Part shown: positions 38,284-48,363 of the stretch, piece after piece
How the letters are laid out: the number at the start of each line of letters is the position of its first letter
How positions within the stretch are numbered: position 1 is the first letter of the stretch
Assembly: GCA_945288535.1 (NCBI GenBank)
Contig: CALYQQ010000008.1
Location: forward strand, 62,001 to 126,000
Direction: 5' to 3'
From: an uncultured Enterobacterales bacterium
Lineage (GTDB): Bacteria > Pseudomonadota > Gammaproteobacteria > Enterobacterales > CALYQQ01
DNA: 64,000 nucleotides
Program-made: the position numbers and the translations under genes
Notes under the pieces: model-generated
The model's input: only the letters and a program-made list of their open reading frames with translations
Told to the model about the DNA's origin: nothing
The model's database searches: none

Positions 38284-41001
38284 TTAAAACCACTGACCAA
38301 AACGATGAATATAGAATCGTTTCATTGATTGAGAAACAATGCAATAGCTAATTAATATAGCTGCTAACCATGGAAAATATTCCCAAGGTAATGGTACTAG
38401 ACCAACAATATTTCCTAACGGTGAGAAAGGAATATAAATACCAATAGCCATTACAATACCTGTCATTAACATAACGGGTAATGCTGCAACACTCTGAATA
38501 AACGGTATTTTTTGTGTTCGTAACATATGTACGACCAGTGTTTGTGATAAAAGACCTTCAACAAACCAACCAGATTGGAATAAAGCTTGATGTTCAACAC
38601 TATTCGCAGCAAAGACAAACCACATTAATGCATAAGTTGCAATATCAAAGATTGACGAAATTGGACCAATCCAAATCATAAATCGACTAATATTTTGTGC
38701 ATCCCATTTCCGAGGTGTACGTAAAAACTCTTTATCCATCTTATCCCAAGGTAAAGAAAGCTGTGAGACATCATATAATAAATTTTGAATCAATAAATGA
38801 ATCGCCAGCATGGGTAAAAATGGAATAAAAGCACTTGCAACTAAAACAGAAAAAACATTTCCGAAATTAGAGCTTGCTGTTATATTCAAATATTTAATGA
38901 TATTACCGAATGTTTCACGTCCTTTAATAACCCCTTCTTCAAGAACCATAAGATTTTTTTCTAAAAGAATAATATCGGCAGATTCTTTTGCAATATCAGT
39001 ACCGCTATCAACAGAAATACCCACATCGGCATCTCTTAACGCAGGAGCATCATTAATGCCATCACCTAAAAAGCCTACGGTATGGCCATTTGCTTGTAAT
39101 TGTTTAAGTACGCGAGATTTTTGCAGTGGTGTTAATTTAGCAAAAATAGTCCGTTCTTCAACATGGTCAGCGAGCTGTGCATCACTCATGTTCTCAATTT
39201 CATCACCAAGGAGAGGTAATCCAGGCTCTAAACCAACATCACGGCAAATTTTTGTCGTAATGACTGGATTATCACCCGTTAGCACTTTTACCGTTACACC
39301 ATATTTTACTAATGAATTAATGGCTTCTTGTACACTATCTTTTGGTGGATCAAGAAAAGTTAATAATCCATTTATAACAAGATCATGCTCATCTTTAACA
39401 CTTAACAATTGATCGGGTTGATGATGTCTAAGATCACGCGTTGCAATCATTAATACTCTGAAACCTTGCTCATTATAATAATTTGCTAATGATAATAGAT
39501 CACTACGACGCGCTTCAGTAAGTGGTTCTTGCTTACCCTCAATATTGATAAATGAACTGATTTCCAGCATTTCTTCTACAGCGCCTTTACAAATTAACTG
39601 CTGGTGTTGATTTTCATCCTTAACCAAAATAGATAAACGACGTCGGATAAAATCAAAGGGAATTTCATCCACTTTTTGAAAACGGCTTAATGATTCTATT
39701 TCTGGTTTATTTTCAGTGAAACGAAGAATAGCCTTATCCATTAGGTTTTTGAGACCACTTTGATGGAAACTATTTAACCAGGCTAATTGCAAGACATTAA
39801 ACGACTCTTTACCTTGCGTATCTAGGTGATGTTCAAGGATAATTTTATCTTGCGTTAATGTTCCAGTTTTATCTGTACATAATACATCCATTGCGCCAAA
39901 ATTCTGAATTGCATTTAGTCGTTTAACAACAACCTTCCGCTTCGACATGGCAATAGCGCCTTTTGCCAGATTAGAACTCACAATCATAGGTAACATTTCT
40001 GGCGTCAGGCCTACAGCAACTGCCAACGCAAATAGTCCCGCTTCAATCCAGTCACCTTTAGTAAATCCATTAATCAAAAGTACAATTGGTACCATGATTA
40101 ACATAAAGCGAATAAGTAACCAACTTACGCTGTTAACACCTTGATCAAAGGCTGTTTTAGCTCGACTACCTACAATTGATTTAGCCAGAGAACCAAAATA
40201 GGTATTAGATCCAGTTGCAACAACCATTGCTTTTGCTGTACCACTTGATACATTTGTCCCCATCAAACAAATATTCGCCATATCAAGTAGTTTACTTTCA
40301 CTAGGTTCCGCATTGTTCGCAATTTTCTGACTTACGTTGCCAAGTGTGTCATATTTTTCAATAGGGATTGATTCGCCTGTTAAAATAGCTTGGCTAATAA
40401 AAAGATCGCGTGATTCAATTAATCTAACATCAGCAGGTACCATATCTCCTGCAGAAAGATAAATTATATCGCCTGGTACCAACTGCTGTAAGGGTATTTC
40501 TTGTTTAGTACCTTCGTTATTAAATTCACTACGACGTAATACCGTTGCTGTTGTTCTAACCATTGATTTTAAAGCTTCAGCCGCTTTATTTGTTCTAAAT
40601 TCTTGCCAAAAGCGTAATAAAGCACTCAATGTGACCATCGTTGTAATAATGATTACACTCGTTAAATCCGTTGGTTCGCCATGTTGTTGTGGAAACCAAT
40701 AATCCGTAAAAAAACTGATAATAGCTAATATAGCCAAAACATAAATAAATGGATTATTAAATGCTTGAAAGAGTTGTAACAATGCGGCCGGTGCTTTTTC
40801 ATGGGCAACTTGATTTGGGCCATATTGTAAATAACGTTGTTCGGCTTCACTCTCAGATAAACCGTCAAGATTGGCATTTAAACGAGAAAATGTATTAATT
40901 AGTGTCGTTTTTCCGGCATCAGCAATTCTAAATGTTGCTTGTTGTTTGGCATACTTTGTCTTTGATCGTTTTTTTTCTTTTAATTGAGTTGGTTTGGTCA
41001 T
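38284..41001 (-). CDS. mgtA: Magnesium-transporting P-type ATPase
   Basis: P3-type ATPase importing Mg2+ across the inner membrane, 905 residues (E. coli MgtA 898). A basic N-terminal region is followed by helices starting near 84. The actuator motif TGES lies at 208-211, phosphorylated Asp377 in DKTGTLT, the hinge LTGDNP and GDGINDAPALRDADVG, then the six C-terminal helices. AGGAA stands nine bases before the ATG. The leader contains a short ORF and competing hairpins (see separate entries), resembling the MgtL-controlled leader known in Enterobacteria. MgtA and MgtB cannot be told apart with certainty. Confidence 0.96.
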   Translation of the reverse strand: MTKPTQLKEKKRSKTKYAKQQATFRIADAGKTTLINTFSRLNANLDGLSESEAEQRYLQYGPNQVAHEKAPAALLQLFQAFNNPFIYVLAILAIISFFTDYWFPQQHGEPTDLTSVIIITTMVTLSALLRFWQEFRTNKAAEALKSMVRTTATVLRRSEFNNEGTKQEIPLQQLVPGDIIYLSAGDMVPADVRLIESRDLFISQAILTGESIPIEKYDTLGNVSQKIANNAEPSESKLLDMANICLMGTNVSSGTAKAMVVATGSNTYFGSLAKSIVGSRAKTAFDQGVNSVSWLLIRFMLIMVPIVLLINGFTKGDWIEAGLFALAVAVGLTPEMLPMIVSSNLAKGAIAMSKRKVVVKRLNAIQNFGAMDVLCTDKTGTLTQDKIILEHHLDTQGKESFNVLQLAWLNSFHQSGLKNLMDKAILRFTENKPEIESLSRFQKVDEIPFDFIRRRLSILVKDENQHQQLICKGAVEEMLEISSFINIEGKQEPLTEARRSDLLSLANYYNEQGFRVLMIATRDLRHHQPDQLLSVKDEHDLVINGLLTFLDPPKDSVQEAINSLVKYGVTVKVLTGDNPVITTKICRDVGLEPGLPLLGDEIENMSDAQLADHVEERTIFAKLTPLQKSRVLKQLQANGHTVGFLGDGINDAPALRDADVGISVDSGTDIAKESADIILLEKNLMVLEEGVIKGRETFGNIIKYLNITASSNFGNVFSVLVASAFIPFLPMLAIHLLIQNLLYDVSQLSLPWDKMDKEFLRTPRKWDAQNISRFMIWIGPISSIFDIATYALMWFVFAANSVEHQALFQSGWFVEGLLSQTLVVHMLRTQKIPFIQSVAALPVMLMTGIVMAIGIYIPFSPLGNIVGLVPLPWEYFPWLAAILISYCIVSQSMKRFYIHRFGQWF

Positions 41002-41063
41002 AACGCATATTCCTTTTTAGGTACAGCAGGTTCCCCCGTAGGCGAATACGGTATTAACTTACT

Positions 41064-41141
41064 GCGTCAATTAACTAATTAATTGCGTTGCTGACAGGTA
41101 ATTTTAGAAATATTAACCCTGGCAACGCCGGTTATATTTCT
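41064..41141 (-). promoter_or_regulatory. Mutually exclusive hairpins in the mgtA leader
   Basis: Transcribed on the minus strand. Hairpin A: AGAAATATAACC (41141-41130) pairs with GGTTAATATTTCT (41118-41106), one bulge, sequestering the end of the leader ORF. Hairpin B: GCGTTGC (41128-41122) pairs with GCAACGC (41091-41085). Hairpin C: ACGCAATTAA (41088-41079) pairs with TTAATTGACGC (41074-41064), one bulge. B excludes both A and C. This is the geometry of a translation-coupled attenuator. Confidence 0.6.
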
Positions 41142-41160
41142 GTTCGGGGTGCTCGTCCAT
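41113..41160 (-). CDS. Leader peptide ORF upstream of mgtA (15 aa)
   Basis: ATG at 41160, AAGGAG seven bases upstream, 15 codons (MDEHPEQKYNRRCQG) and TAA. The ribosome-binding site is much better than expected by chance. Its last codons lie inside a hairpin that can refold downstream. In E. coli and Salmonella the 17-codon mgtL ORF (proline-rich) controls mgtA; this ORF has the same position but only one proline, so homology is not claimed. Confidence 0.5.
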   Translation of the reverse strand: MDEHPEQKYNRRCQG

Positions 41161-41799
41161 AGACGCTCCTTAATCACAACAGGTGATGGTTTGATTCATC
41201 GATAGCTAGCTTAATACAATCTATATGACCTAAGATTAACTAACGTAACACCTAACGAGATACTATAAATATCCTCCTATTAGGGAGATATAACTTATCG
41301 TTAATGTTATCAATATGTTAGATAAATTTGATAATCAAACTTATAAAAAGTTGCTATAACATTAAAATAATTAACCACCTAAGTGGATTATCGCCCTGGT
41401 GGGGAAGTGTCCGAGTCTCGCTTTGCATTTCATAGTTAAAATGCATATATGCACAATTAAGTAAACTAAGTAAACAAATTTACTTTATTGTTGGGAATGC
41501 AATAGCTCATATTAAGAGGTAAGTGCTGCCCGCCGGATGGCAAGCAACAAAAGATAATGGAGTTGACTTGCCTATTTAATTTTTACATTATGACGCCTAA
41601 AATTTGTGTCCAATGTGTTTCTCCATTTAAATAATCCTTCGCTAATATACGTGTCACTAAATATATTGTAAAGAATAAATTTCTACATTTACGTAAAAAT
41701 TTGTTTACGATTAAGTAAGTTAGCTACAAAATAATAAAAAATAAACAAGATGTTTTGTTGGTTTAGTTATCTATAGTATTTTACCATGCTAATGTAAAT
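41161..41799. other. Long 5' region between queC and mgtA
   Basis: About 640 bases. On the minus strand it has several GC-richer structured segments near 41380-41430, including GCATTT/AAATGC and CCACTTAGGTGG, suggesting a long structured mgtA leader. No canonical PhoP box was found. Confidence 0.45.
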
Positions 41800-42450
41800 T
41801 CACTTACATGACAGATACGCTTGTAATCCTTTGTCTCGTAATAAGCAAGAAGGGCATTTACCACAACCACCTTTTACACCATAATAGCAAGTATGGGTAT
41901 GTTGACGAATATAATCCAAATAACCTAATTGATCGGCAAGTGCCCAGGTTTCTGCCTTTGTCAAATACATTAAAGGCGTCTTAAGATTAAACGTATAATC
42001 CATTGCCAGATTTATACTTACATTCATTGATTTGATGAATATATCTCGGCAGTCAGGGTAACCACTAAAATCAGTCTCACATACACCTAAAATAATATCT
42101 GAGATTTGTTGGGACTTTGCATAGATCGCTGCCATTAAAATAAATAAAGCATTACGACCATCAACAAATGTATTTGGATAGTGGTTGTTATCACCTTGAT
42201 TAATGGTTTGATCTTTATCCATTAATGCATTGTTGGTAATTTGGCCAAGTGAAGAAATATCTAACACATGCTGTTTAATAGCTAAGTCTTTGGCAATCCA
42301 TTCAGCTTGACGAAGTTCAATGTCATGACGTTGTCCATAAACAAATGTGATAGCTTCAACATGTTCAGAACCATATTCATTAATTGCTTGTAGTAGACAG
42401 GTTGTTGAATCTTGTCCACCAGAAAAAATAACCAATGCTTTCTTTGTCAT
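41800..42450 (-). CDS. queC: 7-cyano-7-deazaguanine synthase
   Basis: ATP-dependent conversion of 7-carboxy-7-deazaguanine to preQ0 in queuosine biosynthesis. P-loop-type SGGQDSTTC at residues 10-18, [14 protein letters not shown] in the centre and four zinc Cys at 188, 196, 199 and 202. 216 residues, somewhat shorter than E. coli QueC (231) because the C-terminus ends soon after the zinc site. queD, queE and queF are not in the window. Confidence 0.95.
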   Translation of the reverse strand: MTKKALVIFSGGQDSTTCLLQAINEYGSEHVEAITFVYGQRHDIELRQAEWIAKDLAIKQHVLDISSLGQITNNALMDKDQTINQGDNNHYPNTFVDGRNALFILMAAIYAKSQQISDIILGVCETDFSGYPDCRDIFIKSMNVSINLAMDYTFNLKTPLMYLTKAETWALADQLGYLDYIRQHTHTCYYGVKGGCGKCPSCLLRDKGLQAYLSCK

Positions 42451-43257
42451 TCTATTTATCCTTTAGTTAAGTTAGCACCTTCTTATTTGCTAACATAAGA
42501 TTTACATCACCTTAGTAAAAGAAGATTAACCTAGGTAGGAGGTCAATAATTACAACGCGACCTATAAGTAATTTAAATAAAGCATAACATAATTTCATCC
42601 TTATCAATTAAGTAGATATTATGACGTATATGATATTTTATCGTTCCGTTATCTGAAGTAAAAAATGAATGAAATAAATATATTCACTTAATGGGGATGA
42701 TAGTATGTTTTTCACGTTAAGTTGCTCTATATTGGATAGGATAAATAAATCTATTGCATATCTTAATTGTGGGGATAACACTATGATAATTAAGTTATTA
42801 TTCACAATAAAAAGGATTGTTGATTGCCCTCTATATGATTAAATTATTGGTTGGGAATGTTGATTAAAACCTATGTTGAAAAACACCTCTTTTCTATTTT
42901 TTACATTGTTTTGTATTAACTATAACAATTAGTGATATGGCTAAGTTACTTTTTTATGTTGTTTGATCCAATGGTTAGCGGATTTGTTCTATTAAGCGGA
43001 GAAGGTCCTATTGACATATTATAAAAAAGACTAAACGGACCATAAGATAAATTGAAAAATCGTATCTTGATTTAACTGTTTTTAGGTCATCAGATAATTA
43101 AATGCCATATCACACGCTCAATATAGAACTTACTATTAATAAAACACAGGTTAAGCAAATTTGCATCAATTAATTGTAATCTTATGCTCATTCTGATCCA
43201 TTGAATTTAACGAAGGCACTTCAAATTAATAATGGTTACTTACTAAAGATACAATAA
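42451..43257. other. 0.8-kb gap between argP and queC
   Basis: AT-rich; no ORF of 60 codons. In E. coli argO stands next to argP; no remnant of it is visible here. Confidence 0.5.
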
Positions 43258-44151
43258 CTATTCTTGTTGTAGATGATGACGTGCATAACTAACCAATGCA
43301 TCAGTTACTTTACGCATAATATTACTTTCTGGTGCAAAGCGATGCCAATATAACATTCGACGTTGATGTAAACCCGGTGTCAAATTAATGAGTTCACCAC
43401 TACTTAGTTCTTTTGCAATTTGTAGATGGGGTATCATACAGCAGGTAGTTCCTTGCTTAGCTAACTGAACATAAGCTTCTGATGAATTAACAATATGGCA
43501 TGGCACACTGCCTGGCGGTAAATCAAAGTTTTGCTGCAAAAATAACTGATGCATATCATCAATATAATCAAAGGCAACAGCGGGTGCTTTTAATAGTGCA
43601 GAACGAGTAACACCTTTAGGAAAATAACGTGCTGCAAATGCAGGTGAGGCAATAAATAAATAATCTAAGGCGCCAAGCGGGTCAACTAAACAACCTGGTA
43701 ATGGCTGCGATTGACTACTTACTACACCAACCGCTTCACCACGGCGTAAACGTTCAAGAGTGCGCGTTTCATCTTCAACTTGTAAATTTAATCGAATTGG
43801 CAGATCCGTTAACACGTTTTTTAATGCAGGTAACAGCCAAGTCGCCAACGTATCGGCATTAACTGCAATTGATAATAATAATGGCGTACCAGCACTTTGA
43901 TTATTACCAAGCCACTCTTTTTCTAGCATTTCAACCTGATGTAATAAACCGAGCAACTTTTGTCCTTGTTCTGTGGTTTTGGGTGGAACAGTTCGAACTA
44001 AAAGGGGCTGGCCAAATTGTATTTCAAGTTGTTTTATACGTTGTGATACTGCGGATTGAGTAATACACAGTTTTTGTGCGGCTCGTTCAAAACCACGTTC
44101 ACGGATGACGGTATCAAGAGCCTGGAGAGCCCGGTAGTCGAGACGTTTCAT
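43258..44151 (-). CDS. argP: LysR-family regulator ArgP (IciA)
   Basis: 297 residues. N-terminal helix-turn-helix ([23 protein letters not shown], about 20-42) and the LysR substrate-binding domain. N-terminus [22 protein letters not shown] is the ArgP signature. In E. coli it responds to arginine and lysine and activates argO, dapB, lysP and others. Divergent from rpiA as in E. coli; its classic target argO is absent from this locus. Confidence 0.95.
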   Translation of the reverse strand: MKRLDYRALQALDTVIRERGFERAAQKLCITQSAVSQRIKQLEIQFGQPLLVRTVPPKTTEQGQKLLGLLHQVEMLEKEWLGNNQSAGTPLLLSIAVNADTLATWLLPALKNVLTDLPIRLNLQVEDETRTLERLRRGEAVGVVSSQSQPLPGCLVDPLGALDYLFIASPAFAARYFPKGVTRSALLKAPAVAFDYIDDMHQLFLQQNFDLPPGSVPCHIVNSSEAYVQLAKQGTTCCMIPHLQIAKELSSGELINLTPGLHQRRMLYWHRFAPESNIMRKVTDALVSYARHHLQQE

Positions 44152-44505
44152 TAAGTTAATTCCTGTTGTTATCGTCGCATCTGGCTTATAATTATCGGAA
44201 ATTTGTCGAAAATCGTCATAATGATTACTGCGTTATTTGATACTTTATTTTTATAGTATGTTGATTGCTCGACGCAAATGGCGCACTTGACATATAATAA
44301 CACTATGCCATTACATCCAATACGAAAGAATATAAAAGTTTTCACCTAAATGATGCAACTTTATTATTTTATTCATAAATCTTTATAGAGCATTTTCTAG
44401 CGGAGCGCAAATAATCTTATTTATATGAAAAATATATTTTATAGTTAATCAAATTATTAAATTAATTGGTTGAAATGGCGATAAATACAACATAGGGTAA
44501 CATAG
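44152..44505. promoter_or_regulatory. Divergent argP/rpiA regulatory region
   Basis: 354 bases between divergent genes; must hold both promoters. GGG lies eight bases before the rpiA ATG. No operator identified. Confidence 0.5.
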
Positions 44506-45165
44506 ATGATGTCACAAGATGAGCTAAAAAAATCAGTAGGTTGGGCTGCACTAAACTATGTAAAGCCTGATACGATTGTTGGTGTTGGAACCGGAACAAC
44601 GGCATTACATTTTATTGATGCTTTAGCAACAATGAAAAATCGTATTATTGGTGCGGTTTCCAGCTCTGAGGCGTCTACGATTAAACTAAAGCAATTGGGT
44701 ATTAATGTTTTTGATTGTAATGAAGTCGATGATCTAGAAATTTATGTTGATGGAGCTGATGAAATTAACCACAATATGCAAATGATTAAAGGTGGTGGGG
44801 CAGCATTAACAAGAGAAAAAATTATTGCAGCTATAGCACGTAAATTTATTTGTATTGTCGATGAATCAAAATGTGTTAACGTTTTAGGTCGGTTTCCCTT
44901 GCCAGTTGAAGTTATTCCTATGGCACGATCTTATGTGGGGCGCGAACTTGTAAAATTAGGTGGGCAACCTGTTTATCGGCAAGGTGTTGTCACCGATAAT
45001 GGTAATATTATTATTGATGTTCGTGGATTATCTATTGTTAATCCAATTGAGCTTGAACATAAGATCAATAATATTGCAGGGGTTGTCAGCGTTGGCTTGT
45101 TTGCAGATAGAGCTGCTAATGTTGCACTCGTTGGTACCGCTAATGGTGTAAAAGTATTGGAATAA
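44506..45165 (+). CDS. rpiA: Ribose-5-phosphate isomerase A
   Basis: Interconverts ribose 5-phosphate and ribulose 5-phosphate. 219 residues; [14 protein letters not shown] (phosphate loop), [23 protein letters not shown] and [12 protein letters not shown] are conserved. There are two adjacent ATGs; the first has better spacing to GGG. It links the ula pathway product and the pentose phosphate pathway. Confidence 0.98.
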   Translation: MMSQDELKKSVGWAALNYVKPDTIVGVGTGTTALHFIDALATMKNRIIGAVSSSEASTIKLKQLGINVFDCNEVDDLEIYVDGADEINHNMQMIKGGGAALTREKIIAAIARKFICIVDESKCVNVLGRFPLPVEVIPMARSYVGRELVKLGGQPVYRQGVVTDNGNIIIDVRGLSIVNPIELEHKINNIAGVVSVGLFADRAANVALVGTANGVKVLE

Positions 45166-45193
45166 CTTTTATCAGCTATCCTATGCAAGATGT

Positions 45194-45229
45194 AAACCTG
45201 TCTGTCCTGTAGATAAAGACAGGTTTTTC
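45194..45229 (+). terminator. Terminator of rpiA
   Basis: AAACCTGTCT/AGACAGGTTT, ten-bp stem, followed by TTCT. Confidence 0.85.
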
Positions 45230-45695
45230 TATTTTATCAACGTAATCTTAATTGCTTTTAAATATTCTTCTGTGAATATAAAAAACCTTAGTGTGTAGCG
45301 TGGTAATATAGAATATTGACTCCTATTGGTTAGCAAATTAATGCTAATTTAGTTAGTAATTATTGATCCTATTATTTTGATGGTTATACATTCGAATTAA
45401 TTTTTCTCTATTTTGATACGTGTTAATTTATCTATTTAAATGATTTTTAAAAGTATTATTTTCATGGTATCAGTTTTAGATGAAAATCTCGTAATCAATC
45501 CCGTAATATAGTTTTCTTGAATATATTGTCATTTATTTATTTTTTGTTATGTTGATTACAATAATATTTAATTTCGCTTGATATTAACTTTAAGTTGGTT
45601 GTTTTCATTTATAAAATAGCTTACTAGGCAAATAAATAATCAAACAACCTAATTACAGTATAAATAGCAAGTTAGTTGATGATAGGATCAAATAA
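45230..45695. other. Upstream region of serA
   Basis: 466 AT-rich bases without an ORF; presumably the serA promoter and leader. In E. coli serA is controlled by Lrp; I cannot identify sites by eye. Confidence 0.45.
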
Positions 45696-46928
45696 ATGCA
45701 TAAATATTCTCAAGATAAAAGCACAATAAAATTTCTTTTATTGGAAGGTGTTCACAAAAGTGCGCTCAATAATTTACACCAGGCTGGTTATACGAACATA
45801 GAGTATTATAAAGGTGCTTTATCGAAAGAAGAGTTAAAGAACGCAATCAGTGATGCTAGTTTTGTTGGTATCCGGTCTCGTACACAATTAACGGAAGATA
45901 TTTTTGCATGTGCAAAGAATCTAAAAGCCGTTGGGTGTTTTTGTATAGGAACGAATCAAGTCGAATTACCGGCAGCAACGAAACGTGGTATTCCTGTATT
46001 TAATGCTCCCTTTTCAAATACGCGTTCTGTCGCTGAAATGGTATTAGGTGAAACTTTACTTTTATTAAGAAAGATCCCATTAGTCAATGCTAAGGCTCAT
46101 CGTGGGGAATGGTTTAAATTAGCTGATGGCTGTTTTGAAGCACGAGGAAAAGTATTAGGTATTATCGGATATGGTCATATTGGAACTCAACTAGGTGTTT
46201 TGGCTGAGGCTATTGGTATGAAAGTCTATTTTTATGATATTGAAAATAAACTTCCATTAGGTAATGCTCAACAACTAGCCACTTTATCTGAATTATTGCG
46301 TATCAGCGATGTGGTGAGTTTACATGTGCCTGAAACAACAAGTACGCAAAATATGATTCGATCACATGAAATAAATATGATGAAATCAGGAGCTATTTTA
46401 ATTAATGCGTCTCGTGGATCAGTTGTTGATATTGATGCGTTAAGTGAAGCATTAGATAGCAAACATTTATCCGGTGCAGCAATTGACGTATTTCCAATAG
46501 AACCAGCAACTAATAATGATCCTTTTGAATCGCCCCTATGTAAATACGATAATGTACTTTTAACACCACATATTGGTGGGTCAACATTAGAAGCGCAAGA
46601 AAACATAGGTATTGAGGTCACAGGTAAGTTGATTAAATACTCTGATAATGGTTCAACACTTTCAGCAGTAAACTTCCCAGAAGTTTCATTGCCAACCCCA
46701 TTAGAAAATGTGAGTCGGTTATTACATATTCATCATAATCGTCCAGGTGTATTAAATCAAATTAACCAAATATTTGCGCAAGAAGGGATTAACATTGCTG
46801 CCCAGTATCTCCAAACGACTGCTGACATTGGTTATGTTGTTATTGATGTGGAAACAGATCGTGCTGAAGAGGCATTAAAACATATGAAGAGCATTAAAGA
46901 TACGATTAGAGCGCGTTTATTATTCTAA
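45696..46928 (+). CDS. serA: D-3-phosphoglycerate dehydrogenase
   Basis: First step of serine synthesis from 3-phosphoglycerate, NAD-linked and feedback-inhibited by serine. 410 residues, as in E. coli. Rossmann motif LGIIGYGHIGTQLG (about 151-164), catalytic Arg/Glu/His with HIGGSTLEAQENIG, and a C-terminal ACT domain from about 340 (HIHHNRPGVLNQI), the serine-binding site. Confidence 0.98.
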   Translation: MHKYSQDKSTIKFLLLEGVHKSALNNLHQAGYTNIEYYKGALSKEELKNAISDASFVGIRSRTQLTEDIFACAKNLKAVGCFCIGTNQVELPAATKRGIPVFNAPFSNTRSVAEMVLGETLLLLRKIPLVNAKAHRGEWFKLADGCFEARGKVLGIIGYGHIGTQLGVLAEAIGMKVYFYDIENKLPLGNAQQLATLSELLRISDVVSLHVPETTSTQNMIRSHEINMMKSGAILINASRGSVVDIDALSEALDSKHLSGAAIDVFPIEPATNNDPFESPLCKYDNVLLTPHIGGSTLEAQENIGIEVTGKLIKYSDNGSTLSAVNFPEVSLPTPLENVSRLLHIHHNRPGVLNQINQIFAQEGINIAAQYLQTTADIGYVVIDVETDRAEEALKHMKSIKDTIRARLLF

Positions 46929-46954
46929 TTGTTTGTAATAAATTACCCCTTTTT

Positions 46955-46985
46955 AGAACGGTAATTATGAGTGTGATTACCGTTT
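46955..46985 (+). terminator. Terminator of serA
   Basis: Nine-bp stem AACGGTAAT/ATTACCGTT with ten-base loop, followed by TTG. Lies between convergent serA and ygfA. Confidence 0.75.
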
Positions 46986-47031
46986 TGTAGATAATTTACA
47001 GTAAAGAGAGGTAACCACGAGTAATATGAAA

Positions 47032-47637
47032 TTATTCAAAGCGCCAGATTTTTGATGGCGTAATTACTTCAGGTAAAGGAATATCCCACGAATGGGGCGC
47101 TAAATATTCAACTTGCTGACAATCATGTGCCAAACCAATTGGCCATAACTTTTTCTTTTTCCAATGGTGTAAGGTTCTATCATAATACCCTCCACCCATA
47201 CCTAAACGATTACCGTGGTTATCGAAAGCGACAAGAGGAACAAATAAAATATCTAATTGCGTTAAAGGTAATATTTTGTTTATATCAAGTTTAGGGTGTT
47301 GCAAACCTAAAGCACCAGATACTAGTGTTGAATCAGGTTGATAACGTAGAAATAACAAATTTCCTGGACTAAAAGGATGAATTAGTGGCAGATAAACGCA
47401 TTTATTTTGTTGCCATAACCAGTGAATTAAAGGGGTTGTGTCTAATTCTCCATCAATAGACATAAAAATAGCAATGTGCTTTGCTGTACGGATTTTGGGA
47501 TGTTGACTTGCTAATAAATAGGCTGAGTTAGCTGCTTTTTGTTGTTGATAAGGTGTTAACGTACGTCGATTTTGACGCATCGCTTGCCTGATTATCGTTG
47601 AATTGCTTTTCTCTTCGAAGGTAAGGGCTGTGGCCAT
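47032..47637 (-). CDS. ygfA: 5-formyltetrahydrofolate cyclo-ligase family protein
   Basis: 201 residues. The MTHFS fold is recognisable by FVPLVAFDNHGNRLGMGGGYYDRTL and by the N-terminal basic substrate region. Converts 5-formyl-THF to 5,10-methenyl-THF; in E. coli also linked to persistence. It follows 6S RNA on the same strand, the classic ssrS-ygfA arrangement in which both can be co-transcribed. Confidence 0.96.
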   Translation of the reverse strand: MATALTFEEKSNSTIIRQAMRQNRRTLTPYQQQKAANSAYLLASQHPKIRTAKHIAIFMSIDGELDTTPLIHWLWQQNKCVYLPLIHPFSPGNLLFLRYQPDSTLVSGALGLQHPKLDINKILPLTQLDILFVPLVAFDNHGNRLGMGGGYYDRTLHHWKKKKLWPIGLAHDCQQVEYLAPHSWDIPLPEVITPSKIWRFE

Positions 47638-47640
47638 TAC

Positions 47641-47823
47641 TAAGATCTCCAGGATGCCGTTATCAGTTATAACCCTTGAACCCTAGGCTCAAGGTGAACG
47701 CAACGCCACAACTTTTAGGCTTCCTGGAAAACCAGGTGTGCTCACCAGTTGGAGATCATCACATTCTTATTGTTTGAAATATCGGCTCAGGGGACTCACC
47801 AATAACAAACATCCCAGAGAAAA
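47641..47823 (-). ncRNA. ssrS: 6S RNA
   Basis: About 183 nt on the minus strand, close in length to E. coli 6S RNA (184). The 5' closing strand TTTTCTCTGGGATG pairs with CATCCTGGAGATC at the 3' end, and the highly conserved CCCCTGAGCCGATATTTC, CAAGAATGTG, GGTGAGCA, GAAGCCT and GGGTTCAAGGGTTA segments are present. It sequesters sigma-70 RNA polymerase in stationary phase by mimicking an open promoter. Flanked by zapA and ygfA as in E. coli. End points are estimated by alignment from memory, plus or minus a few bases. Confidence 0.95.
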
Positions 47824-47898
47824 CTGTAATAATATCAAGCTACCATTATAACTAACTGTTTATAGTATACACTAGTTTTATTAGAATAGAATAATTAT

Positions 47899-48207
47899 CT
47901 ATTCAGTTTTATTATTTTGTTCAGGTAGTGATTGTTCTATAAATTTTAACAAATATTGGATTCGAGTATCCATAGCTTGCATATTTATTTTATTCGCTTG
48001 ACGTTCCTGTTCGAGTTCATGGCAAATATTTAGTGCAACAATAAAAACAAGTTGTTCAGCATTGTTTACACCTGTTCTGTTTTTTAGTTCATGTAATCGG
48101 TTATCTAGCTCTTCGGCAGCCTGATGCAAGGCTTCTAATTGTTCTTGCGGACAATTTACTTTTAGTGAACGGCCAAAAACTTTTATTCCGATGGGTTTAA
48201 AAGACAT
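47899..48207 (-). CDS. zapA: Cell division protein ZapA
   Basis: 102-residue FtsZ-ring-associated protein that crosslinks FtsZ filaments. N-terminal beta domain (VKVFGRSLKVNCP) and a C-terminal coiled coil (about 55-98). Upstream of 6S RNA and divergent from ygfB as in E. coli. Confidence 0.95.
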   Translation of the reverse strand: MSFKPIGIKVFGRSLKVNCPQEQLEALHQAAEELDNRLHELKNRTGVNNAEQLVFIVALNICHELEQERQANKINMQAMDTRIQYLLKFIEQSLPEQNNKTE

Positions 48208-48363
48208 ATTCCCAACCTGTTATATAAGAATTAAATGACTAAAATATAGAGTAAACCAGAAAATATCTATTTTGTTTCTGAACATGTAGCTTTCTGGTAT
48301 CTTACATTTGTATATAAGTGATAGCATATCACGAACTTATTGTATCTACGAAATGAATCGCAC

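Noticed and set aside
38810-39412. 200-codon ORF antisense to mgtA
   Set aside because: A shadow of the conserved P-type ATPase frame; composition follows the opposite strand.
41425-41480. Possible PhoP box upstream of mgtA (GTTTA repeats on the minus strand)
   Set aside because: The two GTTTA units are nine bases apart start to start; the known PhoP box needs eleven.
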